49,556 nucleotides of DNA from the NCBI GenBank assembly GCA_946497145.1, contig CAMMJA010000006.1, forward strand, positions 1-49,556, written 5' to 3'. The notes beneath the pieces were generated by a model. The model was not told the origin of the DNA, searched no databases, and saw only the letters and a program-made list of their open reading frames with translations. The position numbers were made by a program, and so were the translations under genes. Each line of letters opens with the position of its first letter. The stretch's first letter is position 1. Positions 33,744 through 42,620 of this stretch are shown here, piece by piece. This DNA is from an uncultured Mycoplasmatota bacterium. Lineage in GTDB: Bacteria > Bacillota_I > Bacilli_A > RF39 > UBA660.

Positions 33744-34649
33744 ATGAAGAAAAAAAAGAAGAAAACATGGATACCTTTTCTTGTGATTCTTTTATTGATT
33801 GGAGGTGGAATTATTTTTTGGATATTGAATCAAAAACAACCAACTACAAATAATGATGATACCAAACAACCAAATGACTCTAGTAGTCCTTATTCCAAAG
33901 AAGAACAAGAAAAGTTAGGTCAATTAGACAATGCACAAGAAAAACTAGATTATTTTAACATGGACTATCTCGATCGCTATTTGGCATATCAAGAACAAAA
34001 TCCTACTCTTGCAATAGAAGATGTTATAACAAGGGTAAACATTGGTCTGGATCAGCCATACTATACCAATACGAAAGAAAGTCCTTACTTAAACCAAATT
34101 TATCTTTTAAGTAACAAATATTTGTTTATGCCATCTGATTATGTACCCGATGGACTAGAAGCCATTTCGAGCGATTGCGCAAGAAGTGGTATGCAACTAG
34201 TAAGTGAAGCAAGACAACAATTTGAAGCGCTTTGTAAACAAGCAAAAGAAGATGGATATACCATTCGTGCGATGTCTAGTTATCGTAGTTACGACTATCA
34301 AGACAATTTGTATCAACGTTATGTCGCACAAGATGGTGTCGAAGAAGCTGATACTTATTCTGCTCGTCCTGGTTTTTCTGAGCATCAAACAGGCCTTGTC
34401 GTCGATGTCGACAACAACAAAATCGATTACACCGACTTTGAACAAACAGACGAATTTGAGTGGATGCAAGATCATGCGCACGAATTTGGCTTCATTTTAA
34501 GATATCCGAAAGGAAAAGAAGACATCACAGGATACACTTACGAAGCATGGCATTATCGTTATGTTGGAGAAGATATTGCAACTTACATTCACGAACACGA
34601 TATTACGTTTGATGAGTATTACGTTCGCTTTATCGAAAATAAAAAGTAA
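33744..34649 (+). CDS. LdcB/VanY-family D,D- or L,D-carboxypeptidase
   Basis: A zinc peptidase acting on peptidoglycan stem peptides outside the cell. It has a short basic start, a single membrane anchor (WIPFLVILLLIGGGIIFWIL) and a disordered linker (TTNNDDTKQPNDSSS). The VanY domain runs from about residue 130: MSSYRSYDYQDNLY, then SARPGFSEHQTGLVVDVD with the His and Asp zinc ligands, and YEAWHYRYVG with the last His. It is divergent from dacF, and ends at a bidirectional terminator. Confidence 0.92.
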   Translation: MKKKKKKTWIPFLVILLLIGGGIIFWILNQKQPTTNNDDTKQPNDSSSPYSKEEQEKLGQLDNAQEKLDYFNMDYLDRYLAYQEQNPTLAIEDVITRVNIGLDQPYYTNTKESPYLNQIYLLSNKYLFMPSDYVPDGLEAISSDCARSGMQLVSEARQQFEALCKQAKEDGYTIRAMSSYRSYDYQDNLYQRYVAQDGVEEADTYSARPGFSEHQTGLVVDVDNNKIDYTDFEQTDEFEWMQDHAHEFGFILRYPKGKEDITGYTYEAWHYRYVGEDIATYIHEHDITFDEYYVRFIENKK

Positions 34650-34686
34650 AAAATCGACAACTGTCTTTGGTTGTCGACTTTTTTTA
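34650..34686. terminator. Bidirectional terminator between ldcB-like gene and pdp
   Basis: AAATCGACAAC and GTTGTCGACTT arms with a T run after and an A run before. Confidence 0.85.
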
Positions 34687-34689
34687 TTT

Positions 34690-35919
34690 CTAATTTTGCT
34701 TTTCAATAGTAAAACATTCTAATACCCAATCGGGAACTGGATTTTTTCCTAAATACAACGTGCATAAAGTATCTCCCACTTCCACTGGATCTCCTAGTTT
34801 TTTCTTTAAGAGAATTCCAACTTTAGGATCTATGACATCATCTTTCGTCTTTCTTCCAGCACCAAGTTCCACCGATAATTCACCAACTTTTAACGCATCA
34901 ATTGCAACAAGTATACCTGATTCTTCTGCGACGATATCCTGTTTTTCTTTGCTGATTTCTAATTTCGATAAATCCCCATGTTGATACTTTACAAATTCCA
35001 AAAACTTTTGATAACCCTTTTGTGATTCTAGTGCCTCTACAACTTGTTGTTTGGCTTGCGGCAAAGAAATTTCTTGTCCCATACTGACCATATTACTTGC
35101 TAATTCGATGCATAGTTCAAATAAAAGATTGTGTTCTTCATTTTTTAAAATACGAACCGCTTCCACTACTTCCAAACTATTTCCAATAGAGTTACCAAGT
35201 GGTGTATTCATATCCGTGATCAGTGTTCGTACTTCTTTGTGATAGTGATCTCCTATTTTTTGCATAATATTTGCCAATTCTTGGGCTTCTTCTTTGGTGG
35301 GCATCAAAGCCCCTTTTCCAAATTTGACATCCAACAAAATTTTGTCAGCACCACTTGCTATTTTTTTGCTCATGACACTGGACGCAATCAAAGGAATCGA
35401 TTGTACCGTTGCCGTCACATCACGTAAAGCATAAATCTTTTTATCCATAGGTGCTAAGTTGGCTGTTTGGGCTGTCACGACCATGTTGATTTCTTCGGCC
35501 TGTTTTAAAAATTCTTCTTCACTTAAGTCGGTACGGAAACCAGGAATACTTTCTAATTTATCAATGGTACCACCCGTATGTCCTAAACCACGACCACTCA
35601 TCTTGACGAACGGAACGTTACAAGATGCGACCAATGGTCCAATAATCATCGTTGTCTTATCTCCTACTCCTCCAGTGGAATGTTTGTCTACTTTAATTCC
35701 AGCAATATCCGATAAATCTAGTTGATCACCACTTTGAATAAACAAATCGGTAAGATCAAAAATTTCTTGTTCTGTCATTCCTTTAATACAAATAGCCATC
35801 AGTAGTGCACTCATCTGATAATCCGGAATTTTTCCATCTAAATAGCCACCAAAAGCAAACGATAATTCTTCTCTAGACAAGGGTTTCCCTTGTCTTTTCT
35901 TATCAATAATATGTATCAT
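34690..35919 (-). CDS. pdp: Pyrimidine-nucleoside (thymidine) phosphorylase
   Basis: Splits uridine, thymidine or deoxyuridine with phosphate to free base and (deoxy)ribose-1-phosphate, for nucleoside salvage. The glycosyltransferase family 3 signature is KVDKHSTGGVGDKTTM, with VKMSGRGLGHTGGTIDKLES shortly after. At 409 aa it is slightly shorter than usual (about 430), mainly at the C terminus. The start overlaps the stop of the GlmU-like gene (ATGA), coupling the two. Confidence 0.95.
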   Translation of the reverse strand: MIHIIDKKRQGKPLSREELSFAFGGYLDGKIPDYQMSALLMAICIKGMTEQEIFDLTDLFIQSGDQLDLSDIAGIKVDKHSTGGVGDKTTMIIGPLVASCNVPFVKMSGRGLGHTGGTIDKLESIPGFRTDLSEEEFLKQAEEINMVVTAQTANLAPMDKKIYALRDVTATVQSIPLIASSVMSKKIASGADKILLDVKFGKGALMPTKEEAQELANIMQKIGDHYHKEVRTLITDMNTPLGNSIGNSLEVVEAVRILKNEEHNLLFELCIELASNMVSMGQEISLPQAKQQVVEALESQKGYQKFLEFVKYQHGDLSKLEISKEKQDIVAEESGILVAIDALKVGELSVELGAGRKTKDDVIDPKVGILLKKKLGDPVEVGDTLCTLYLGKNPVPDWVLECFTIEKQN

Positions 35920-36575
35920 TGTTTTTCTCCTTTATAATAATTTTCTTTTAAAGTCAATTGTCCTCTTACAATCACCAATGAATCATCTGGTATTTCACCT
36001 GTTACGATACTTCCTGCTGCTACTTGTGTATCCTTACCAATCATAGATGGTGAGACAATCACAGTATTTGCTCCAATACAAGCACCCTGCTGCAATTGTG
36101 CTTTGCTTTTGACTTTGGTTTTCGCATTATAATTGGCAATCACTGCCCCTGCTCCAACGTTGATTTGGCTTTCTAGTGTCGCATCCCCAAGATAAGATAA
36201 ATGCTTTATGTAGTTTTCATCTTTGATAACAGTACTTTTGACTTCTACAAAATTACCAATTTGATTATGATCTCCTATATAAGTGTTCGGTCTAAGATGA
36301 GCAAAGGGACCAATTTGATTGTTGTTTCCAATTTCACAGCCCTCTATTACTGACTGAACCACAACATTATCATGTCCTATTTTAGAATCTATAATAATGG
36401 TATTCATATCGATCACGTTATTTTTCCCAATATAAGTATTTCCTCTGATACTCACGTTAGGATAGAGAACCGTTCCCTCTTCAATTTGTACATTTTCTTC
36501 TATATAAGTATGAGCAATATCGACAATTTGTACTCCATTATCGATATGTTTTTGTAAAATATCTCCTTGTTTCAT
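35916..36575 (-). CDS. Stand-alone GlmU-type acetyltransferase domain (left-handed beta helix)
   Basis: The 219-aa protein matches only the C-terminal half of GlmU, which acetylates glucosamine-1-phosphate; the N-terminal uridylyltransferase is absent. NGVQIVDIAHTYIEENV is the start of the GlmU beta helix. Active-site positions are mostly kept: Arg95 in HLRP, Lys113 in NFVEVK, His125 and Tyr128 in KHLSYLGD, Asn139 in INVGAG. ANYNA replaces the usual CNYDG. The ATG at 36575, after AAGGAGG, is chosen, and no in-frame N-terminal domain exists upstream. It is coupled to pdp. It may be one half of a split GlmU or an acyltransferase paralogue. Confidence 0.8.
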   Translation of the reverse strand: MKQGDILQKHIDNGVQIVDIAHTYIEENVQIEEGTVLYPNVSIRGNTYIGKNNVIDMNTIIIDSKIGHDNVVVQSVIEGCEIGNNNQIGPFAHLRPNTYIGDHNQIGNFVEVKSTVIKDENYIKHLSYLGDATLESQINVGAGAVIANYNAKTKVKSKAQLQQGACIGANTVIVSPSMIGKDTQVAAGSIVTGEIPDDSLVIVRGQLTLKENYYKGEKQ

Positions 36576-36646
36576 AGCAACCTCCTTATGATAAGTATAA
36601 CATGTATTCATTGCTTTCAACCATTAAATTTATCATTACTGTTTAT

Positions 36647-36671
36647 AAAAAAGACAGTTATAAAACTGTCT
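36647..36671 (-). terminator. Terminator after the XRE regulator gene
   Basis: AGACAGTT and AACTGTCT arms followed by TTTTTTAT on the minus strand. Confidence 0.75.
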
Positions 36672-37023
36672 ATCGTAACTTTTTATCAATTAGTTCAATC
36701 ATTCTTTTTGGATCTTCAATTAGTTTTTCATAAAGTGAATTGTGCTTTCTTAATTCTTCGATGATTTCTATTTCTTCTTTGGCCATCGGTATTCCATAAG
36801 TTTCAGAAGATTCTGCAACAACATACTTGTCTTGACCTAAAAAGTAATTCACGTCAACATGAAATACTTTGGTTAATTCCATCAATGTTTCGATCGTTGG
36901 TGTTCTCGTTCCTTTCTCATAGCAACAAATACTTACCTTCGTCACATTGATCAAATCTCCAAGTTCTTGTTGTGTCATTCCTTCCATTTTTCTCAATTCT
37001 TTTAATCTTTTTCCTAAGATCAT
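36670..37023 (-). CDS. XRE-family helix-turn-helix transcriptional regulator
   Basis: A DNA-binding regulator of 117 aa. The HTH covers residues 1-62 with LKELRKMEGMTQQELGDLIN and SICCYEKGTRTPTIETLMEL, followed by FHVDVNYFLGQ. The short C-terminal region (about 63-117) is charged and probably dimerises. No ligand domain is visible, so the signal is unknown. It is monocistronic; its targets could include the neighbouring pdp pair or the SSB-like gene. Confidence 0.88.
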   Translation of the reverse strand: MILGKRLKELRKMEGMTQQELGDLINVTKVSICCYEKGTRTPTIETLMELTKVFHVDVNYFLGQDKYVVAESSETYGIPMAKEEIEIIEELRKHNSLYEKLIEDPKRMIELIDKKLR

Positions 37024-37111
37024 ACTACTACCACCTCAATTATCTTAGTTTTTTTCATTATAAATAATTAAAATGGTCTTTTGTTCGAAATTAACTAATA
37101 GCAAACACTCG

Positions 37112-37438
37112 TTATTCTTTTGTACGACTAGATAAAAAAGTTACTTTTTCAGCGACCACTTCTAATTTTGTCATCTTTTTCTCATCGATTTCTATCGATT
37201 TCGATTGTAATCTGCCTTTAATAGCCAACAAATCACCTTTATGACAATACTCAGTAGTATTTTGCGCAATATGTTCCCATAAAATACATTCGATGAAATC
37301 AGTATCGTAAATTCCATTCATATTTTTAAAACTTCTGGGTACTGCCAAGACGATCGTCGTCACCTTCTTTCCATTTTCTAATTCTTTCAATTCGGCATCT
37401 TTTACCAAACGTCCTACTAAAACTACTTGATTTAACAT
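37112..37438 (-). CDS. Single-stranded DNA-binding-like OB-fold protein without acidic tail
   Basis: The 108-aa product starts MLNQVVLVGRLVKDAELKE, clearly SSB, with GDLLAIKGRLQSK in the second half. It lacks the long Gly/Pro-rich linker and acidic DDDIPF-type tip that SSB uses to recruit partners, ending SSRTKE. It is probably a secondary SSB like SsbB (competence) rather than the essential SSB. The ATG at 37438 is chosen over one 7 codons earlier because of the SSB-like start. Confidence 0.8.
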   Translation of the reverse strand: MLNQVVLVGRLVKDAELKELENGKKVTTIVLAVPRSFKNMNGIYDTDFIECILWEHIAQNTTEYCHKGDLLAIKGRLQSKSIEIDEKKMTKLEVVAEKVTFLSSRTKE

Positions 37439-37523
37439 AAAATCTCTCCTTTCTGTCACATCATAACGGAAATATAGTTTGAAATCAAAACAGCAATTTT
37501 ATTGTTTTATTTTCTTTTTTACA

Positions 37524-37554
37524 CAAAAAAAGAAAATGCCTTTTAGACATTTTC
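37524..37554 (-). terminator. Terminator of the suf operon
   Basis: GAAAATG and CATTTTC arms followed by TTTTTTTG on the minus strand, after sufB. Confidence 0.7.
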
Positions 37555-37590
37555 GTATTTTCTGTGTTTCAAACCTATTATTTTACATTT

Positions 37591-38904
37591 TTATAAGTTA
37601 CGTTTTAATAATTGATTTAATTCTACTGCATATTCGACCGGTAATTCTTCTCGAAATTTTTCTAGAAAGCCAAGGACAATCAATTCTGTCGCACGTTCTT
37701 CGTCAATTCCTCTACTCATCAAATAAAACAATTTGTCAGGACTTATCTTAGATACTGTGGCTTCATGCTCTAAAATACTAGTCTCGTTTTGACAAACATT
37801 GGTAGGAAAGGTATCGCTTTTAGCTGTATCGTCTAAAATCAATGTATCACATTTAATCATTGCTTCGCTATAATCAGCCGTTGGTTTAATGTCCACTTTA
37901 CCACGATAAGTAGCGTTTCCTTTATTTTTGGCAATACTTTTCGAAACGATATTACTTTTGGTATGTTTTCCTAAATGAATCATTCTAGCACCAGTATCTT
38001 GTTGCTGGTGATTTGTAGCCACACTAATCGTAACACACGTACCTTGGGAATAATCGCCTTTTAAAACACAACATGGATACTTCATAGTCGTATGGCTTCC
38101 AATGTTTCCATCGATCCATTCCATAGTCGCATTTTCATCAACTAAAGCTCGTTTGGTAACCAAATTGTAAACGTTTTGAGCCCAATTTTGTACCGTGGAA
38201 TAACGACATTTACTATTTTTCCCTACGTAAATTTCCACCACTGCTGCATGCAAACTAGATTGACTGTAACTAGGAGCTGTACAACCTTCAATATAGTGCA
38301 ATTCGCTATCATGATCGACGATAATCAGTGTTCTTTCAAATTGTCCCATGTTCTTTTGATTCATTCTAAAGTAACTTTGTAGTGGACGATCTAACTTCGT
38401 ATAAGGTGGAATATAAATAAAACTTCCCCCACTAAACACAGCACCATTTAAGGCCGCGAACTTATTTTCATCGTTAGAAACGATAGATCCAAAATATTTT
38501 TTGACCAAATCTGGATATTTTTTCATTGCATCTTCGATTGAAGTAAAAATGACCTGTTTTTCAACTGATGCTTTCAGCATATTGTGATAGATAACTTCAC
38601 TTTCGTACTGCACACCCATTCCTTCTAGACGGCACTCGCTTTCCAATACACCAAGATCACTTAATTCTTGTTTGATTTCGGGCTTTACTTGATCCCAACT
38701 ATGATGGATTTCATCTTCTTCAGTCTTGTAGTAAATAATATCATCCAAATTCAGTTCGATCTTAGGACCAAATGCAGGTAGTGGCAAATTGGAAAAATGA
38801 CGATAACTTTCTAAACGATAAGATAAAACCCAATCGTCTTCTTGTTTGATCTTAGATATTTGTTTAATTTTATCTTCATTTATCCCTTTGATTTCCATTT
38901 GCAT
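37591..38904 (-). CDS. sufB: Iron-sulfur cluster scaffold SufB
   Basis: The main scaffold of the SUF system, forming the SufBC2D complex where nascent iron-sulfur clusters are built. Beta-helix core segments FSGGSFIYIPPYTKLDRPLQ and YSQSSLHAAVVEIYVG are typical, and the C terminus has YLMSRGIDEERATELIVLGF. At 437 aa it is slightly shorter than B. subtilis SufB, mainly at the N terminus. It is the last gene of the operon, 12 bases after the unknown 178-aa gene. Confidence 0.96.
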   Translation of the reverse strand: MQMEIKGINEDKIKQISKIKQEDDWVLSYRLESYRHFSNLPLPAFGPKIELNLDDIIYYKTEEDEIHHSWDQVKPEIKQELSDLGVLESECRLEGMGVQYESEVIYHNMLKASVEKQVIFTSIEDAMKKYPDLVKKYFGSIVSNDENKFAALNGAVFSGGSFIYIPPYTKLDRPLQSYFRMNQKNMGQFERTLIIVDHDSELHYIEGCTAPSYSQSSLHAAVVEIYVGKNSKCRYSTVQNWAQNVYNLVTKRALVDENATMEWIDGNIGSHTTMKYPCCVLKGDYSQGTCVTISVATNHQQQDTGARMIHLGKHTKSNIVSKSIAKNKGNATYRGKVDIKPTADYSEAMIKCDTLILDDTAKSDTFPTNVCQNETSILEHEATVSKISPDKLFYLMSRGIDEERATELIVLGFLEKFREELPVEYAVELNQLLKRNL

Positions 38905-38916
38905 ACCATCTCTTTT

Positions 38917-39453
38917 CTATTTCCGTTTGGCTTTTTGTTTTGCTTCTTTGACAAATCTTTCTATCAGAGATTCAAATTGGTTCTTCTTTGTTTTATCTTC
39001 ATAGCGAAGAGACAACAACTGCATTTCTTGTTTTATATAACTTTTATTTTCATTATTATAAGAATACATCTCATCCAATTCATGAATTCTTTGATCCACG
39101 AGATCTTCTCTATCCCAAAAGAACGTCGATGAATCAATTATCGCTTGTTCTATTTGATCAAGCGTACATCTTTCTGGCAAATGATCGAACGTGGAATCCT
39201 GACTTTCTATTAAATAGCATATACCTAATTGTAATGCGTCTTTTTTTCCATAAGGAGTTACTGTTTGTTCGTAAAATTTGCTGCGTGATAAAACTGGCGT
39301 CTTATCATCAGGATTGAAAATATTTACGACAGCATTTTCATCTCCATATAGTACTACTTTAGGTGCTTGCTTAATAATATCATCTTCACTTCCACCATAT
39401 CCAATTAAACATCCCTGTTCAGGATCTAAAAAACGCATAGATGCTACTATCAA
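38917..39453 (-). CDS. Unknown 178-aa protein inserted in the suf operon
   Basis: Not recognised, and not a standard SUF component. The N-terminal half is a small globular region (MRFLDPEQGCLIGYGGSEDD, then VVLYGDENAVVNIFNPDD) with two Cys (GCLIG, LGICYL). The second half is a charged helix ending in Lys-rich KEAKQKAKRK. The start is uncertain: TTG at 39453 or ATG at 39438, neither with a strong ribosome site, so translation may depend on coupling to sufU. Its position between sufU and sufB suggests a SUF-linked accessory role. Confidence 0.6.
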   Translation of the reverse strand: MIVASMRFLDPEQGCLIGYGGSEDDIIKQAPKVVLYGDENAVVNIFNPDDKTPVLSRSKFYEQTVTPYGKKDALQLGICYLIESQDSTFDHLPERCTLDQIEQAIIDSSTFFWDREDLVDQRIHELDEMYSYNNENKSYIKQEMQLLSLRYEDKTKKNQFESLIERFVKEAKQKAKRK

Positions 39454-39472
39454 ATTTTTCTTTTCTAACGCT

Positions 39473-39538
39473 TTACTTCCTCTTTTCTTGTTTTTCTAAT
39501 ATTTTTTTTACGGACTCATATGGTAACAAGGGACATTT
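39473..39538 (-). pseudogene. sufU: C-terminal continuation of sufU beyond an in-frame TAA
   Basis: Immediately after the sufU TAA the same frame continues for 21 codons, beginning KCPLLPYESVKKIL and ending EKQEKRK at a second TAA. It aligns with the end of SufU, where RIKC carries the third conserved cysteine. The frame is fully intact apart from the single stop, so the lesion is recent, a sequencing error, or a read-through signal. Confidence 0.6.
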
Positions 39539-39913
39539 TTACCGATTTGGTTGTTTATACGTTTCATTATATACGATTAGTTCCCCTAATATTTCTTTTT
39601 GGTAATCTTTTTCCTCAATCATATTTTCATAATTATGAATGATTTCTTTGGCTTCATCTACCGTTTTTCCTAAAAGTGTTTCAATCATGATGGAAGTAGC
39701 CGATGTCGAAATGGCACACGCTTCTCCATCAAAGCGAATATCTTTAATTACATCGTCTTCTATTTTCATCATAATATCTAAATTATCGATACAAGAATCG
39801 TTGTATGTATTTTCTCTTAAGTATCCATCCTCTTGTACCAAGCCACGATTTTTCGGATTTTGATAATGTTCTAAAATAATTTCTCTTCTTAAATTTGGAT
39901 CCACTTTTGTCAC
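39539..39913 (-). CDS. sufU: SufU-type sulfur transferase, interrupted before its third cysteine
   Basis: SufU is a zinc protein that takes persulfide sulfur from SufS and hands it to SufB. The visible 124 residues contain Cys41 and Asp43 (DSCID; usually PTCGD) and Cys66 (GEACAIS), at the same numbering as B. subtilis. The third ligand, Cys128 in B. subtilis, lies just beyond an in-frame TAA at 39539-39541. Read through, the next residues are Lys-Cys, and the protein would be about 145 aa, the normal length. If the stop is real, SufU here cannot form its usual zinc site. It starts 2 bases after sufS. Confidence 0.85.
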   Translation of the reverse strand: MTKVDPNLRREIILEHYQNPKNRGLVQEDGYLRENTYNDSCIDNLDIMMKIEDDVIKDIRFDGEACAISTSATSIMIETLLGKTVDEAKEIIHNYENMIEEKDYQKEILGELIVYNETYKQPNR

Positions 39914-39915
39914 CT

Positions 39916-41112
39916 CTATAATACAATCTTAAAAATATCTTTGCTTTGTTTTAATACTTGGACCAAACGATCAATTTCTTCTTTGGTATTATATAAATAA
40001 AAACTGATACGACAAGTGTTTTTAATTTTTAACTCATCTTTTAAAATCTTGGCACAATGGTTACCTGCTCTTACACAAATGTGATAATGATTTAAATACA
40101 AAGCGGCATCTTGACTAAAGACGTCATCGATGTTAAAAGCTACAATTCCTCCTGTGCTATGCTTATTATATATGGTAATATTGGGTATTTTTTCTAATTC
40201 TTGAATAGCATATTTTTTTAATTCTACTTCGTATTGATGAATTCTTTCCATCCCAATTCCTTGTAAGTACTCAATGGCTGCTCCTAGGCCGATAACTTCG
40301 GCAATGGGAGGTGTTCCTGCTTCAAAACGTGTTGGAATGCCCTTGTACTCTAGGGTACCATCTGATTCAAAGAAACTATTCATTCCCCCACCAAATTGTA
40401 ACGGTTTCATGTTTTCTAGTAATTCATACTTTCCATACAATACCCCTACTCCTGTGGGTCCTAACATTTTATGGCCCGAAAAAGCCAAAAAGTCAATGTG
40501 ATATTTTTCGACATCCATCGGTAAGTGTGCCACACTTTGTGCTCCATCCACTACCAACAAAATATTGTTTTCTTGACACAACTGACCAATTTCTTCTAAT
40601 GGTCTGATGTCTCCCACTACGTTGGTAATATGCGCAATGGAAATTACCTTCGTTTTGGGAGTAATTATCTTTTTGACATTTTCTAGTGTTAACGTATGAT
40701 CTTCATTTAGTGGAATGTAGCGAATCTGAATTCCTATTTCTTTTTCGAGTTCTTGCCATGGTAAGACGTTGGATGCGTGTTCCGCTTTGGTGAGTAAAAC
40801 CTCATCGCCTTTTTTTAATCTATATTTCATATACCCAAAGACAACCATGTTCAACGATTCCGTCGCACCTTTGGTAAATATAATTTCATCTTTACTTTTA
40901 CAATGAATAAAGTTTCTTACTTTTTCTCTTACCTGTTCATAGGCCGTATCGACTTTAAGTGAGATATCATAATCGCCTCGATGGGCATTGGCACTATAAT
41001 TAGAATAATAGTCAACCATGGCATCGATTACTGGTTTTGGTTTTAACGTGGTAGCCCCATTATCAAAATAAATCAGATCTTTTTTTAACATTGGAAAATC
41101 TTCTCTATTCAT
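39916..41112 (-). CDS. sufS: Cysteine desulfurase SufS
   Basis: A PLP enzyme that removes sulfur from cysteine for cluster building. The PLP-binding lysine is in AFSGHKMLGPTGVGVLYG. The persulfide cysteine is in RAGNHCAKIL; group II enzymes usually have HHCAQP, so His-to-Asn and Gln-to-Lys differences are present. YFDNGATTLKPKPVIDAM opens the protein as expected. At 398 aa it is full length. It overlaps the sufD end by 8 bases. Confidence 0.96.
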   Translation of the reverse strand: MNREDFPMLKKDLIYFDNGATTLKPKPVIDAMVDYYSNYSANAHRGDYDISLKVDTAYEQVREKVRNFIHCKSKDEIIFTKGATESLNMVVFGYMKYRLKKGDEVLLTKAEHASNVLPWQELEKEIGIQIRYIPLNEDHTLTLENVKKIITPKTKVISIAHITNVVGDIRPLEEIGQLCQENNILLVVDGAQSVAHLPMDVEKYHIDFLAFSGHKMLGPTGVGVLYGKYELLENMKPLQFGGGMNSFFESDGTLEYKGIPTRFEAGTPPIAEVIGLGAAIEYLQGIGMERIHQYEVELKKYAIQELEKIPNITIYNKHSTGGIVAFNIDDVFSQDAALYLNHYHICVRAGNHCAKILKDELKIKNTCRISFYLYNTKEEIDRLVQVLKQSKDIFKIVL

Positions 41113-41881
41113 TTTGTTTTCCCCCTTTTTGTTCTTTTAAATATTGAAAAAACCATTTCTTTTGTGATTGTTCTAATTTTTCATTTCCCAAAAGAAATCC
41201 TTCTAATAACAATTCGTAACACTTTTCTAGTGGAATTCCTCTACTCATCAAATAAAATACTTTGCTATCTGGAAATCGTCCAATATACGCTGCATGATTG
41301 GCTTCCATTTCGTTGGTATCGATCAACAAATTTGGTTCGATAAAAGAAGTATTGGCACATCTAGCAATAATTTTCGTATCTTGGTTACAAACACTGTGGA
41401 TACTTTGTTTGGGTATGATACCATTTACAATAAAGCGAAGTGCATTATCATTTAAATTGACACCATGATTCACGATGTTACTTTCTGTTTTCATCGCTTG
41501 ATGTTCTACTGTAATACTATACGTATTTTCTTTTCTATTGATCGTACTATAGTAATAAGACACTTTGGCTTGTTCTCCTTTTAGATAAATCATAACTTGG
41601 TCGCTACCATCCACACTCAAATGTTGTATCTCTACTTGACTATTTTCACTAATTTCGTAAGTAATATTTTGCTTGGTATCGATACTTTGAAAAATCAAAG
41701 ATACCTGAACGTTAGGTTTTACTACAATCGATAGTGGCTGTGTACTATTGTTACAATCGAATAAAATCGTCGTACTTTTCTCAATCACCAATTGACCATC
41801 TTGATAGGAAACTTGAGAATCTAAACTTGACTCCCATTTTTTTCTTTCTACTGTTATTTTATTCATGAGATGCCAACTCAC
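41105..41881 (-). CDS. sufD: SufD, partner of SufB in the cluster scaffold
   Basis: Forms the SufBC2D complex with SufB and SufC. At 258 aa it is much shorter than typical SufD (over 400), keeping mostly the central beta helix and the C-terminal YLMSRGIPLEKCYELLLEGF. NEMEANHAAYIGRFPDSKVF carries the conserved His. The N-terminal helical domain is missing. It overlaps sufC by 23 bases. Confidence 0.9.
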   Translation of the reverse strand: MSWHLMNKITVERKKWESSLDSQVSYQDGQLVIEKSTTILFDCNNSTQPLSIVVKPNVQVSLIFQSIDTKQNITYEISENSQVEIQHLSVDGSDQVMIYLKGEQAKVSYYYSTINRKENTYSITVEHQAMKTESNIVNHGVNLNDNALRFIVNGIIPKQSIHSVCNQDTKIIARCANTSFIEPNLLIDTNEMEANHAAYIGRFPDSKVFYLMSRGIPLEKCYELLLEGFLLGNEKLEQSQKKWFFQYLKEQKGGKQNE

Positions 41882-42620
41882 TTACATCATTTATCCCATG
41901 ATATCCTGTTTTTTCAATTTCATAAGCAAGAGAAAGATCTCCTGTCTTTTGAATTTTACCATCTTTCATAATGTGTACATAATCTGGTTTGATATAATCT
42001 AAAATACGAGGATAATGCGTAATGATCAACAAAGATGCTTGGGGATTTTCATTTAAGTATTGATTGATATTTTCACAGACAATTTTTAAACTATCTACAT
42101 CTAATCCAGAATCAATTTCATCTAAGAGAATCAATTGTGGTTTTAGTAATTTCATTTGTAAAATTTCATTCTTTTTTCGCTCGCCACCAGAAAAGCCCTG
42201 ATTGATCGAACGATGCAACATGTCATCACTCATTTTTAAATCTTGAATGGCTTGGTTCATCTCTTGTAAAAATTCGAAAATTCCAACGGTTTTTCCTTCT
42301 TTTTCCGATAGTGCTGTCCTCAAAAATTCACTGTTGGAAACTCCTTCGATGGTAAGTGGATCTTGCATTGCCAAAAATATTCCTAATTTGGCCCTCTCAT
42401 CCGTAGACATCGACAAAATAGATTTTCCATTCCACACAATATCTCCTTGTTCCAAATGATAAGCCGGATGATTCATGATTACCTTAGATAACGTGCTTTT
42501 TCCTGTGCCATTTGGTCCCATGATCACATGTACTTCTCCTGGCTGAATCGTAAGCGAAAAATCATCTAAGATTTTTTTATCGTTTAATTTTATGTACAAA
42601 TGCTTTAGTTCTAACAGCAT
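41859..42620 (-). CDS. sufC: SufC, ATPase of the SUF complex
   Basis: An ABC-type ATPase that drives conformational change in the scaffold. Walker A is MGPNGTGKST near residue 35. FSGGERKKNEIL is the signature, and LLDEIDSGLDVDSLK is Walker B with the following D-loop. THYPRILDYI holds the switch His. At 253 aa it is standard. It begins the operon sufC-D-S-U-x-B; a candidate weak -10 (TAAAAT) lies about 80 bases upstream. Confidence 0.97.
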   Translation of the reverse strand: MLLELKHLYIKLNDKKILDDFSLTIQPGEVHVIMGPNGTGKSTLSKVIMNHPAYHLEQGDIVWNGKSILSMSTDERAKLGIFLAMQDPLTIEGVSNSEFLRTALSEKEGKTVGIFEFLQEMNQAIQDLKMSDDMLHRSINQGFSGGERKKNEILQMKLLKPQLILLDEIDSGLDVDSLKIVCENINQYLNENPQASLLIITHYPRILDYIKPDYVHIMKDGKIQKTGDLSLAYEIEKTGYHGINDVSELASHE

